Assembly: GCA_018263365.1 (NCBI GenBank)
Contig: JAANXI010000027.1
Location: 15,502-40,929 of the forward strand
Direction of reading: 5' to 3'
DNA: 25,428 nt
Origin: Fidelibacterota bacterium
GTDB lineage: Bacteria; Fidelibacterota; JAANXI01
The notes below the pieces were generated by a model. That model made no database searches. It was not told the origin of the DNA and saw nothing but the letters and a program-made list of their open reading frames with translations. Below, piece by piece: positions 1-8,096 of this stretch (its first letter is position 1; every line of letters begins with the position of its first letter). Both the position numbers and the translations under genes were made by a program.

Positions 1-1632
1 CTCAATGAAATCGTCATCCTTCGTTCCTGCGCCCTGGAGTCCGCGTCCACCCCGGCGCTGGCGGCGGAAGGTCGACACCGGCGTCCGCTTGATGTAGCCG
101 GTGTGCGTGATCGTCACGACCATCTCTTCATTGGCGATCATATCCTCAATGGAGAATTTCTTAGCGTCCCGGATAATCTCAGTGCGCCGTTCGTCACCGA
201 ATTTTTCTTTGAGTTCGATCAGTTCTTCCTTGATGATGCTCATCCGCTGAGGACGGCTTTCCAAAATATTTTCCAGTCTGGAAATCGTCTTCAGCAGTTC
301 CTTGTATTCCTCAACCACCTTCTGAATTTCCATGCTGGTCAATCGCTGCAGGCGCATATCTAGGATCGCTTGGGCCTGCGCATCGGAGAATTCGAATCGC
401 TCAATCAAATTCTCTTTTGCGTCTGACGGGTTGTCCGAACCTCGGATGATTTTGATAACTTCATCCAGGTTATCCAGCGCAACTTTGTAGCCTTCCAGAA
501 TGTGAGCGCGATCCTGTGCCTTGTTCAGTTCATATTCTGTCCGTCGAACAATGATTTCATGACGGAAATCGATGAAGTGCTGCAGCATCTCCTTGAGCGT
601 AAGCACCTTCGGAATGCCGTCGACCAGTGCAATGCTGATCACGCCGAAGGTCTCCTGCATCTGGGTGTGCTTAAACAGCTGGTTCAGCACTACTTGTGCA
701 ATCTCATCCCGCTTCAGTTCTATAACTATTCGAATACCTTCCTTGTCGGACTCATCGCGGATATCCGAAATACCAGTAATCTTTTCGTTGCGAACATGCT
801 GTGCAATTTTCTCGATCAAATTCGCCTTATTCACCTGATAGGGCAATTCCGTCACTACGATATTTTCTCGCTTGCCCTTCACCTGTTCTGTGCTTGCACG
901 GGCGCGCATGGTAATCTTCCCGCGCCCGGTTTCGTACGCTTCTTCTATGCCGTCTGCGCCGTAAATAATTGCACCGGTCGGAAAATCGGGTCCTTTGATA
1001 TGCTCCATTAATCCTTCGGTATCGATCTCCGGATCGTCGATCAGCGCAACGAGTCCATCCACGACCTCATCCAGATTGTGCGGCGGAATGTTGGTAGACA
1101 TTCCCACGGCAATCCCACTGGATCCGTTGACCAGTAAATTCGGCAGCACTGAAGGGAGAACATCCGGCTCCTGGAGCGTGCCGTCAAAATTATCCACGAA
1201 ATCGACGGTTTCTTTATCCAGATCCCGGAGCATTTCTCCGGCAATCCGGGACATCCGCGCTTCAGTATACCGCATCGCCGCCGCGCTGTCTCCATCAATG
1301 GACCCGAAATTTCCCTGGCCGTCCACCAGCGGATACCGCAGCGAAAAATCCTGCGCCATCCTGACGACGGTATCGTACACCGCCGAATCCCCGTGGGGGT
1401 GATATTTCCCCATGACCTCACCGACGATTCGGGCGCTCTTCTTGTACGCCTTGTTGTAGGTGAGTCCGAGATCCTGCATCCCGTACAGGCAACGCCGGTG
1501 GACCGGTTTTAAACCGTCCCGGATATCCGGGAGCGCCCGCGAGACAATCACCGACATCGAATAGTCGAGATACGAATCCCGCATCTCGTCGTTAATACTG
1601 ACGGGCGTTACACGTTCACGTTGTAAATCCAA
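1..1632 (-). CDS. gyrA: DNA gyrase subunit A, partial (C-terminus beyond the left edge)
   Basis: GyrA is the cleavage-reunion subunit of DNA gyrase (A2B2), which introduces negative supercoils ahead of forks and transcription. The reading frame is open to the window edge, giving 544 codons. The catalytic tyrosine lies in AAMRYTEAR at residue 122 (codon 1267-1269), the same number as in E. coli. The quinolone-determining region reads HPHGDSAVYD, with the Ser and Asp of sensitive enzymes. The last visible residues include the GyrA box QRRGGRG (40-60), which opens the DNA-wrapping C-terminal domain and separates gyrase from topoisomerase IV; that domain's beta-pinwheel is cut off. I chose a TTG start at 1632 because GAGAGGATTAGAGG stands just upstream and the protein then begins MDLQRERVTPVSINDEMRDS, as the family does. 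It follows gyrB by about 49 bp, probably in one operon. Confidence 0.97.
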   Translation of the reverse strand, partial: MDLQRERVTPVSINDEMRDSYLDYSMSVIVSRALPDIRDGLKPVHRRCLYGMQDLGLTYNKAYKKSARIVGEVMGKYHPHGDSAVYDTVVRMAQDFSLRYPLVDGQGNFGSIDGDSAAAMRYTEARMSRIAGEMLRDLDKETVDFVDNFDGTLQEPDVLPSVLPNLLVNGSSGIAVGMSTNIPPHNLDEVVDGLVALIDDPEIDTEGLMEHIKGPDFPTGAIIYGADGIEEAYETGRGKITMRARASTEQVKGKRENIVVTELPYQVNKANLIEKIAQHVRNEKITGISDIRDESDKEGIRIVIELKRDEIAQVVLNQLFKHTQMQETFGVISIALVDGIPKVLTLKEMLQHFIDFRHEIIVRRTEYELNKAQDRAHILEGYKVALDNLDEVIKIIRGSDNPSDAKENLIERFEFSDAQAQAILDMRLQRLTSMEIQKVVEEYKELLKTISRLENILESRPQRMSIIKEELIELKEKFGDERRTEIIRDAKKFSIEDMIANEEMVVTITHTGYIKRTPVSTFRRQRRGGRGLQGAGTKDDDFIE

Positions 1633-1681
1633 CCTCTAATCCTCTCTATGCTAAACTCTTTTCGTCTTGTTCCAATGATGT

Positions 1682-3607
1682 TTACACATCCAGATTTCGG
1701 ACATACCGGGCGTTCTTCTGAATGAAATCCCGGCGCGGTTCTACCTTCGGCCCCATCAGCGTGGAAAATGTTCGATCCGCCGTGGCTGCATCTTCCAGCG
1801 TGACCCGCAGAATCGTGCGCTTTTCCGGGTCCATCGTGGTCTCCCACAGCTGCTCCGGGTTCATCTCCCCCAGACCCTTGTAGCGCTGCTGATCCACTTT
1901 GCTCGACCGGCCGTTTTTCCGGAGGCGCCTTGTAATGATTTCCCGTTCTTCGTCGTCAAACGCATACATTTCCTGTCTGCCGGATTTCAATTTGTAGAGC
2001 GGAGGCTGGGCAATGTAAATATGTCCCCCGTCCACCAGTGGGCGCATATAACGATAGAAAAACGTCAAAAGCAGCGTCCGGATATGCGCGCCGTCGACAT
2101 CGGCGTCCGTCATGATGATGATCTTGCCGTACCGGAGTTTTTCAATATCGAACTCGTCATCGCCGATACTCGTACCCAGCGCGGTAATAATGGTCCGAAT
2201 TTCCTTGTTATTCAGGATTTTGTCCAGCCGGGCTTTTTCCACGTTCAAAATTTTTCCTCGCAGCGGCAAAATCGCCTGAAACCGTCGATCTCGGCCCTGC
2301 TTGGCGCTGCCGCCGGCCGAGTCACCCTCCACCAGGTAGATTTCGCAGTTTTCCGGATCTTTGATGGAGCAATCGGCGAGTTTCCCGGGCAAAGCGCTGT
2401 TATCGAGAATGCCCTTGCGACGAGTAAGTTCCCGGGCTTTCCGGGCCGCCGCTCGGGAGCGGGCCGCCTGTTCCGCCTTATTCAGGATCGTCTTGGCAAC
2501 CCGGGGATTCTGTTCGAGAAAGTCGTTTAACCCTGTGGTTGCAATAGACAGCACAATTCCCTTGACTTCAGAGTTGCCCAGTTTCGTTTTCTTCTGTCCC
2601 TCGAACTGCGGTTCCGGCACCTTAATGGATAAAACGCAGGTTAATCCCTCCAGCGTGTCTTCGCCGCTCAGAGTGAAATCTCCCTTGAAAACATTATTGT
2701 TCTGACCGTAAGTATTCAGCGTTCGGGTCAGCGCTGTTTTGAAACCGCTGAGGTGGGTTCCGCCCTCGACCGTATTAATGTTATTGACAAAAGTGAAAAT
2801 GTTATCCGTATAGCCGTCGTTATACTGCATGGCGACATCGACTTCCACCTCTTCCTTTTTGTCGCTGAATGCAATGACCTTATTGATAATCGGGTCGCGG
2901 CTTTCGTCGAGATAATGGATAAATTCCACCAACCCGCCTTCGCTCTGTAAAGTATCTTCGGTGCCGTTTCTGTGATTTTTCATGGCGATCTTTAGTCCGG
3001 GGTTCAGAAACGCCAGTTCCTGCATCCGGTTGGCAATCATATTGTAATCGATGTCGATCTTTTTGAAAATCGTGTTGTCCGGTTTATAGGTAATGATTGT
3101 TCCGGTTTTGTCCGTCGTACCGATTTGTTCCAGTTCGCTGGTTATTTTGCCATAGCCGTATTTCTGTTCCCAGACTTCACCGTCGCGATGAATTTCCACC
3201 CGGCACCATTCGGAGAGGCCATTCACCACCGAGACGCCGACGCCGTGCAACCCGCCGGAGACCTGGTACGTTCCTTTTTCAAACTTTCCTCCGGCGTGCA
3301 GGGTGGTCATCACTACTTCCACAGCCGGGCGCTTCTGCGTGGGATGTTCATCTACTGGAATACCACGCCCGTTATCAATGACGGTGATGCTCTTATCTTC
3401 ATTTAATTCGACCGTTATCTCGTCGCAATACCCTGCGAACGCTTCATCAATGCTGTTGTCAACGACTTCGTACACCAGGTGATGTAAGCCGTGCTTACCA
3501 GTATCACCGATGTACATTGCCGGACGCTTCCGTACAGCCTCCAGTCCTTTCAGCACCTGAATTTTATCTGCGCGATACTCTTCTGGCAGTTGTGGTTGTT
3601 TTGCCAT
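1682..3607 (-). CDS. gyrB: DNA gyrase subunit B
   Basis: GyrB is the ATPase subunit of DNA gyrase. The 641 residues match the short form of the family and lack the large insertion of enterobacterial GyrB. The GHKL ATPase domain shows EVVDNSIDEA (about 47-56), DNGRGIP (78-84) and GGLHGVGVSVVN (118-129). The TOPRIM domain shows EGDSAGG (427-433) and the metal-binding DADVDG (501-506). The GyrA-contact tail includes RYKGLGEMNPEQLWETTMD, and the protein ends near RRDFIQKNARYVRNLDV, a typical GyrB terminus. The ATG at 3607 follows AAGGGG at good spacing. It lies 13 bp after dciA and about 49 bp before gyrA, so dnaN-recF-dciA-gyrB-gyrA probably forms one co-directional unit. Identity is secure. Confidence 0.98.
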   Translation of the reverse strand: MAKQPQLPEEYRADKIQVLKGLEAVRKRPAMYIGDTGKHGLHHLVYEVVDNSIDEAFAGYCDEITVELNEDKSITVIDNGRGIPVDEHPTQKRPAVEVVMTTLHAGGKFEKGTYQVSGGLHGVGVSVVNGLSEWCRVEIHRDGEVWEQKYGYGKITSELEQIGTTDKTGTIITYKPDNTIFKKIDIDYNMIANRMQELAFLNPGLKIAMKNHRNGTEDTLQSEGGLVEFIHYLDESRDPIINKVIAFSDKKEEVEVDVAMQYNDGYTDNIFTFVNNINTVEGGTHLSGFKTALTRTLNTYGQNNNVFKGDFTLSGEDTLEGLTCVLSIKVPEPQFEGQKKTKLGNSEVKGIVLSIATTGLNDFLEQNPRVAKTILNKAEQAARSRAAARKARELTRRKGILDNSALPGKLADCSIKDPENCEIYLVEGDSAGGSAKQGRDRRFQAILPLRGKILNVEKARLDKILNNKEIRTIITALGTSIGDDEFDIEKLRYGKIIIMTDADVDGAHIRTLLLTFFYRYMRPLVDGGHIYIAQPPLYKLKSGRQEMYAFDDEEREIITRRLRKNGRSSKVDQQRYKGLGEMNPEQLWETTMDPEKRTILRVTLEDAATADRTFSTLMGPKVEPRRDFIQKNARYVRNLDV

Positions 3608-3620
3608 GTAAACCCCTTAT

Positions 3621-3905
3621 TTATACAAAAACAATTTCCGTAACTAACTCTTTTTCAAATCGTTTATTGATATCCGCTTTAATCTGCTCCTTGTAAAACT
3701 GAATTTCATTCCGCCACGTCGGTGAGTCCACTTTCACCACCAGCTTGCCATGCTCAATTTTTTCCGGCACTGTATGTCCGGCCAGCTTTTCCCCGACGAT
3801 TTCGTCCCATTTTTCCAGCACTTCGCTTTGCTCCATCGGTCCTTCGAGGTCGTATTCCTTGATCATCTTTTTAAGACTCTCCGCGAGATCGGTCATCCCC
3901 TTCAT
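3621..3905 (-). CDS. dciA: DUF721/DciA family protein, predicted replicative helicase loader or operator
   Basis: A 94-residue protein of the DUF721 family. Family members named DciA bind the replicative helicase DnaB and help place it on DNA in bacteria that lack DnaC/DnaI loaders. Visible family traits are an N-terminal helical segment (MTDLAESLKKMIKEYDL), the WDEIVGEKLAGHTVPEKIEHGKLVVKVDSPTW core typical of the KH-like fold, and a terminal helix NEIQFYKEQIKADINKRF. The short length fits the core-only version. Its start overlaps the recF stop (ATGA), which suggests translational coupling, and gyrB follows 13 bp later. The order recF-DUF721-gyrB-gyrA is also found in Actinobacteria, where the equivalent gene (Rv0004) is DciA. 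Family assignment is strong from position and motifs; the loader role here is inferred. Confidence 0.85.
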   Translation of the reverse strand: MKGMTDLAESLKKMIKEYDLEGPMEQSEVLEKWDEIVGEKLAGHTVPEKIEHGKLVVKVDSPTWRNEIQFYKEQIKADINKRFEKELVTEIVFV

Positions 3906-5032
3906 GCCGCGGCTCCGTTTTCCCTGAGTTCCGCCATATCAAAGATTTTGATATCCTGTCCTGATACATCAATGCCGTGCTGCCGCACATCGCTGAGATC
4001 CGTGGAAGTAATCAGTCTTTGTCCGCGGTCATCGAAGGCGTTCAGTATTTTCTGACTCCGCTCCACATCCAGTTCTGCAAACAGATCATCGAACAGGTAA
4101 ATAGGCGCAGCACCCTTCGCGTCAACAATGTACCGGCCTTCAGCTAATTTCAATGCAATCAATACGAGTTTATGTTCCCCCTGGGAACCGTAATCCCGGA
4201 GATTGTTGCCGTCGAGATACAGATCAATCGTATCACTCTGCGGACCGACCATCGTTCGTCGAAATGCCAGTTCCTGATTGCGCCTCCGATCCAGCGCCTC
4301 ACGGAATTCGGCCTCGAACTGGGTGTCATCTTCATAGTTCACAGATGGCGAAAACCGGATCAGGACCTGCCGGTTTAAACCGTTCAACTTTCCGTACACT
4401 TCCTGAAATAGTTGTCGAAAATCCCCGAAGAATTGCTGCCGCTCCTGTTCGATTTTTGCAGCCGCTTCAATTAACTGGTCATCGTACACGGAAATCAGCG
4501 TTTCGTCGACCTGTTGATTAGCGTCAGCGGCATCCTGTAAAATTGCGTTGCGTTGCTTCAGTACATTCTGTAACTGAATAAGCCGTTCCATGTGTTCTAC
4601 AGAGGCCTGGGACATGATTTTATTCACGTATTTGCGTCGAACTGCCGGTGGACCGAATGTGATGTCCGAATCCTCAGGTGTCAGCGTCACCACAGGATAG
4701 CGGCCGACCACCCGCGAGAGTTTATCCTGTTCCGCATCGTTGATAAACAGTTTTTTGCCCTGCCGGGGTACATAATTCAGCTGTACCGTATCCGTGGTAT
4801 CATCTCTGGAAAATTCGCCTTCCAGCTGATAAAAATCCGTCTCGTGCTGCACCAGATGTTTATCGGAATGCGTTTTAAAACTTTTGGCGACAGTCAGGCA
4901 GTGCACCGCTTCCAGCACGGTCGTTTTTCCGCTTCCGTTCGGTCCGTAGAGAATATTCATCCCCGGAATAAACTCAAATGTGTTCTGTTGATAGTTGCGA
5001 AATTGGATCATAGTTATTCGGCGAACGGGCAT
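3902..5032 (-). CDS. recF: DNA replication and repair protein RecF
   Basis: RecF is an SMC-like ATPase that, with RecO and RecR, loads RecA at single-strand gaps. The 376-residue product has Walker A GPNGSGKTTVLEAVH (about 30-44), a C-terminal ABC-type signature in DYGSQGEHKLVLIALKLAEG, and Walker B IYLFDDLFAELD followed by the D-loop. The middle helical lobe includes RRKYVNKIMSQASVEHMERL. I chose the ATG at 5032 (MPVRRITMIQFRNYQQ) because it aligns with the usual RecF opening beta strand; the later in-frame ATG would remove it. The SD there is weak. The gene lies 57 bp after dnaN and overlaps dciA at its stop. Confidence 0.97.
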   Translation of the reverse strand: MPVRRITMIQFRNYQQNTFEFIPGMNILYGPNGSGKTTVLEAVHCLTVAKSFKTHSDKHLVQHETDFYQLEGEFSRDDTTDTVQLNYVPRQGKKLFINDAEQDKLSRVVGRYPVVTLTPEDSDITFGPPAVRRKYVNKIMSQASVEHMERLIQLQNVLKQRNAILQDAADANQQVDETLISVYDDQLIEAAAKIEQERQQFFGDFRQLFQEVYGKLNGLNRQVLIRFSPSVNYEDDTQFEAEFREALDRRRNQELAFRRTMVGPQSDTIDLYLDGNNLRDYGSQGEHKLVLIALKLAEGRYIVDAKGAAPIYLFDDLFAELDVERSQKILNAFDDRGQRLITSTDLSDVRQHGIDVSGQDIKIFDMAELRENGAAA

Positions 5033-5089
5033 CTCATAGCCTGCTGTGCTGCGCTGCTATCCAAGCGAATTGGTGCTGAATTATTGATA

Positions 5090-6205
5090 TTACTCGTTTA
5101 ACCGTATTGGCATGAGAAGCATCGTTATATCCTCATCCTGTTGTTGTTCGGATGGGTAAATCAGCCCGGCGCTGATTGGAGACTTCAGTTTCAGTATCGC
5201 CTCTTTCGTATCCAGGTGGCGCAGGATATCCATGATGTAATTCGCATTGAACCCAAGCGTCAGCGGATCGCTGGTATATTGGACGCCCAGTTCCTCCTGT
5301 GCAGACGCGTTATTTTCAGGATTATCGGTGGCCACCGAGAGTTTATTATTGTCAAAATTCAACGTCACCTGATGCGTGGATTTATTAGCAAAAATGTTCA
5401 CACGCTTCAGGGTTGCCAGCATTTCGTCGATGTCAGCGAGCACTTCTTTCTCGTTGTCCGACGGAATAACACTGTCGTAATCAGGGAAGCGCTCATCGAT
5501 AATTCTGGTATAAACGACCGAATCATCGAACGCCACCTTCACATGATTTTCGCCGATCTGGAGATTGGTTTCGCCATCCGAATTCACATTACTGCTGACA
5601 ATATTCAAAAATTTCGTCGGGATAATCACATCGCCCTGGAAATTCGGCGAGTTGGTATCCTGCCGGATGCAGCGGACAAGCCGGTGACCGTCCGTGGCCA
5701 CAGCCCGGACGTCGGACGAACGAAACTGAAACAACACGCCAGTGAGCGCTGGTTTCAGTTCATCTTTGGAGACGGCAAAACTCGTTTTATCAATCAGGCG
5801 AACCAGAATATCGTTCTCCATGGAGATAGTCTGCTCTCCATCCATAGACGGGAGCGCCGGAAATTCCTCCGGATCTTTGCCTGCGATGTGATAATCGCCG
5901 AATTCCGTGTTCAGTTCTACCTGGAGATCCTCGTCCATGTCAAAGTGCAGTTCGGTGTCCGGAAGTTCGCCGGTAATATCGCTGATAAATCGGGCGGGAA
6001 TTGCGACGGTTCCTTCCTCTTCTACCATCACCGGAATGATGGTCTGCATGGTGATTTCCAAATCAGTGGTCCGCAGTATTAATTTATTTTTTTCGGCCGT
6101 AAAAAGGATGCAATTGAGGATTGGCAGTGTGGAACGAGCCGGGGCGACTTTGGCAACCTGCTGAATCGCATTATGTAAAACTGACTTTTCAACTGAAAAA
6201 CGCAT
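5090..6205 (-). CDS. dnaN: DNA polymerase III beta subunit (sliding clamp)
   Basis: DnaN is the ring-shaped processivity clamp that tethers DNA polymerase III and recruits repair factors. The 371 residues fit the three-domain clamp. The start MRFSVEKSVLHNAIQQVAKVAP, the stretch STLPILNCILFTAE, the FPDYDSVIP segment in the middle domain and the terminal MLLMPIRLNE (the usual PMR-L clamp ending) are diagnostic. The ATG at 6205 has AGGAG eight bases upstream. It is the first gene of a leftward operon that begins beside a cluster of DnaA boxes, so DnaA probably influences its transcription. It is unusual that dnaA itself is not the neighbour but lies about 14 kb to the right. Confidence 0.98.
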   Translation of the reverse strand: MRFSVEKSVLHNAIQQVAKVAPARSTLPILNCILFTAEKNKLILRTTDLEITMQTIIPVMVEEEGTVAIPARFISDITGELPDTELHFDMDEDLQVELNTEFGDYHIAGKDPEEFPALPSMDGEQTISMENDILVRLIDKTSFAVSKDELKPALTGVLFQFRSSDVRAVATDGHRLVRCIRQDTNSPNFQGDVIIPTKFLNIVSSNVNSDGETNLQIGENHVKVAFDDSVVYTRIIDERFPDYDSVIPSDNEKEVLADIDEMLATLKRVNIFANKSTHQVTLNFDNNKLSVATDNPENNASAQEELGVQYTSDPLTLGFNANYIMDILRHLDTKEAILKLKSPISAGLIYPSEQQQDEDITMLLMPIRLNE

Positions 6206-6365
6206 AGTTTCACTCCTGTAAGATCTTGCTAACCCACTGATTTTATGGTGATTTATTAAATTTTCTCAGATTGATAAAATGTACCTAAATTCGAATATAT
6301 CAACAAGGATTTTCTGTAGACACTTCTGACTTATCTCACCTAAAGAAAATCGGTTCTGCTCTCAG

Positions 6366-6374
6366 TTATCCACG
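6366..6374 (+). promoter_or_regulatory. DnaA box, one mismatch
   Basis: TTATCCACG differs from the TTATCCACA consensus only at the last base. It borders the AT-rich tract 6384-6422 and could anchor DnaA next to an unwinding site. Confidence 0.7.
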
Positions 6375-6435
6375 TTGTATTCTAAAATAATATAAGGGAT
6401 GAAACCTTTATTTATAATAATAAGGGCTGTTGATA

Positions 6436-6444
6436 TGTGGATAA
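6436..6444 (-). promoter_or_regulatory. DnaA box, perfect, minus orientation
   Basis: TGTGGATAA is the exact reverse complement of TTATCCACA. A weaker TGTTGATAT (6428-6436) abuts it in the same orientation, so two DnaA molecules could bind side by side. Confidence 0.78.
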
Positions 6445-6588
6445 GTCCATTTCGATCCTGACGTAACCCAACTAACTTCGCAATTCCGGTCTAAAAAGTA
6501 ATTCACAATCTCCTAAAATTGATGTGCATAATTTCGATAAATTTGTGCGTTTCTGTGAACAAGTTCGGGGAAAATTGTTGGGCGGACT

Positions 6589-6610
6589 TTATCCACAATA
6601 TTTATCCACA
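6589..6610 (+). promoter_or_regulatory. Pair of perfect DnaA boxes
   Basis: Two exact TTATCCACA boxes at 6589-6597 and 6602-6610 lie in the same orientation with starts 13 bp apart, each preceded by T. A degenerate TGTTGATAG follows at 6614-6622. This is the densest part of the origin candidate. Confidence 0.82.
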
Positions 6611-6746
6611 AAATGTTGATAGGTTAAAAGCAGTATTCGAGTGTGCAAGTGTTCGAGTTAATTTGTCCAATTTATACATTCGAGGAGAAGCGAAAAATAT
6701 TTCATACGTCTCGAATAAACAGTACCTGAACACCTGAACACCGCTT

Positions 6747-8096
6747 TCACAAATTCTGTGAATTTACTTTCATGTCCACATAAAACTGATCCCGGAGATT
6801 TCCCAGCCACTTCTGGTATTCCTGTTGTTGTTTCTGACGGAGTACCATCTGTTCTATTTCCACCCAGTTCTTTTCCAGAGTGACTTTCCCGCCGGGTTTC
6901 ACGTCGTTCAGTTTGACAATGTGCCAGCCGTATTCTGTCTGAAACGGTTTACTGATGTCGCCGACTTCCATAGTGTCCACTACTTCACGGAATTTCGGAA
7001 TCTGGAGTTTCGGTAGTTCGAACCATCCCAGATTGCCGCTGTTGATTTCAGCTGCGGTATCTTCGGAGTACTGTTTTGCCAGTGAGTCAAACGAGGCCCC
7101 GGCCAGAATGTTAGTGCGCATCTCGTTCAGCCGATTAACCACGGCCTGATTATCCGCATCAGTGGCGCTGGGTGAAATCAGGATATGTTTGACGTGGATT
7201 TTTTCCCCCCGACGCTCCTGGAGTTTGATAAGGTGATAGCCGAATTCGGTTTTCACGATATCGGAAATTTCACCCTGCTCCAGGGCAAAGGCGGCTTCCT
7301 CAAATTCCGGGACTAAACTCCCACGGGCGACAAATCCCAGATCGCCGCCGCGTCCTCTTGAACCCGGGTCCGTGGAGTATTTGCGGGCCAAATCACCAAA
7401 ATTTGCGCCGGACTCGAGTTGACGACGAATCATGCGCAGGGTATCAACAGCGGCCGAATCGGCTGATTGATTCGGTTTTACCTTGAGGACGATGTGTGAA
7501 ATATTCACCCGCTTGGGCATGTCCGGGATGCTGTCCTTGTAGGTTTTATAAAACTGCTCCACCTCCTTGCGGGAGACGGATACGTCCGCAAATTTTGTGG
7601 CCTGATATCGTTCTACCAGTAATCGCTTGCGGACGTCTTCTCTGTATTCGTCTTTGATATTCTTTATGGACATTCCAAGCGCTTCTTCCAGCGCCTGTTC
7701 ACTGCCAGCCTGCGCGATCATATTATCGATCTGTTGCTGGAGCATCTGATCAATTTCATGCTCTTTGATGATAATCGAATCCTCTTCCGCCTTCGCCTGG
7801 ATGATTTTCTGGTCGATCAGCGATTGCATTACCTGTTCCTGCAACTGCTGATACTGGCGGGGATTATCGTACGGATTCAGTCCCATTTGCATCGCCTGCA
7901 TCTGTGCATACTGCTGGATTTCGCTCTGGAGGATATAATCGTCCTCCACGACCACGGCAATTCCATCGACGATTTGTTGCTGCTGAGCTATTAACGATCC
8001 GCTGCCAATAAGAAGGAGAGCAAATACAAGACTACTGAACCATGCGCGAGTTATCTTCACTGGCAAGACTGTTATAGGCTTCTTTGTTAATTTCAA
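6747..8096 (-). CDS. surA: SurA-like periplasmic chaperone/peptidyl-prolyl isomerase with two PpiC domains
   Basis: Predicted periplasmic folding factor of the SurA family, which escorts outer-membrane proteins. The 449 residues show a signal peptide (basic start, hydrophobic 19-36, likely cleavage after SLIAQ), then a SurA_N helical domain (about 42-190), and two parvulin/PpiC domains (about 197-296 and 300-398). The parvulin motifs are clear: ISHIVLKV...GGDLGF...FGYHLIKL in the first and VKHILIS...LGWF...YGWHIVKL in the second. I chose the TTG start at 8096 because GGGAG lies eight bases upstream and it supplies the signal peptide. This start overlaps the upstream gene by 65 bp. The last gene of a folding-factor trio, it ends beside the origin candidate; an inverted repeat (TTCACA/TGTGAA, 6746-6762) covers its stop codon but has no T-run after it. 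Duplicated domains match SurA better than PrsA. Confidence 0.9.
   Translation of the reverse strand: MKLTKKPITVLPVKITRAWFSSLVFALLLIGSGSLIAQQQQIVDGIAVVVEDDYILQSEIQQYAQMQAMQMGLNPYDNPRQYQQLQEQVMQSLIDQKIIQAKAEEDSIIIKEHEIDQMLQQQIDNMIAQAGSEQALEEALGMSIKNIKDEYREDVRKRLLVERYQATKFADVSVSRKEVEQFYKTYKDSIPDMPKRVNISHIVLKVKPNQSADSAAVDTLRMIRRQLESGANFGDLARKYSTDPGSRGRGGDLGFVARGSLVPEFEEAAFALEQGEISDIVKTEFGYHLIKLQERRGEKIHVKHILISPSATDADNQAVVNRLNEMRTNILAGASFDSLAKQYSEDTAAEINSGNLGWFELPKLQIPKFREVVDTMEVGDISKPFQTEYGWHIVKLNDVKPGGKVTLEKNWVEIEQMVLRQKQQQEYQKWLGNLRDQFYVDMKVNSQNL

Larger units (their letters stand above)
6206..6746. other. Candidate replication origin (oriC): AT-rich non-coding region with DnaA boxes
   Basis: This 541-bp stretch between dnaN and the surA-like gene holds no convincing gene. 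It contains four strong DnaA boxes: TTATCCACG at 6366-6374, TGTGGATAA (minus-strand box) at 6436-6444, and two perfect TTATCCACA at 6589-6597 and 6602-6610, 13 bp apart. Weaker TGTTGATA-type matches lie at 6297-6305, 6428-6436 and 6614-6622. AT-rich tracts at 6241-6300 and 6384-6422 could serve as an unwinding element. Perfect consensus boxes at this density next to dnaN are typical of an origin, although they could also regulate dnaN. A cluster of four TTCGAG/CTCGAA hexamers at 6636-6715 is unexplained. Confidence 0.72.

Noticed and set aside
5141..6082. 313-codon plus-strand ORF opposite dnaN
   Set aside because: It is antisense to an unmistakable sliding clamp gene and its translation shows no family motif; it is a shadow frame.
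6557..6567. GAACAAGTTC palindrome in the origin gap as an SOS box
   Set aside because: The spacing between GAAC and GTTC is two bases, not the four of Gram-positive-type LexA boxes, and no SOS gene is adjacent.
6519..6737. 72-codon plus-strand ORF in the origin candidate
   Set aside because: It is built from DnaA-box sequence (PQNVDRL from the boxes), has no SD, and lies in non-coding AT-rich DNA.
6746..6762. Inverted repeat TTCACA/TGTGAA at the surA stop as a terminator
   Set aside because: Stem is only 6 bp and no T-run follows on the transcribed strand.
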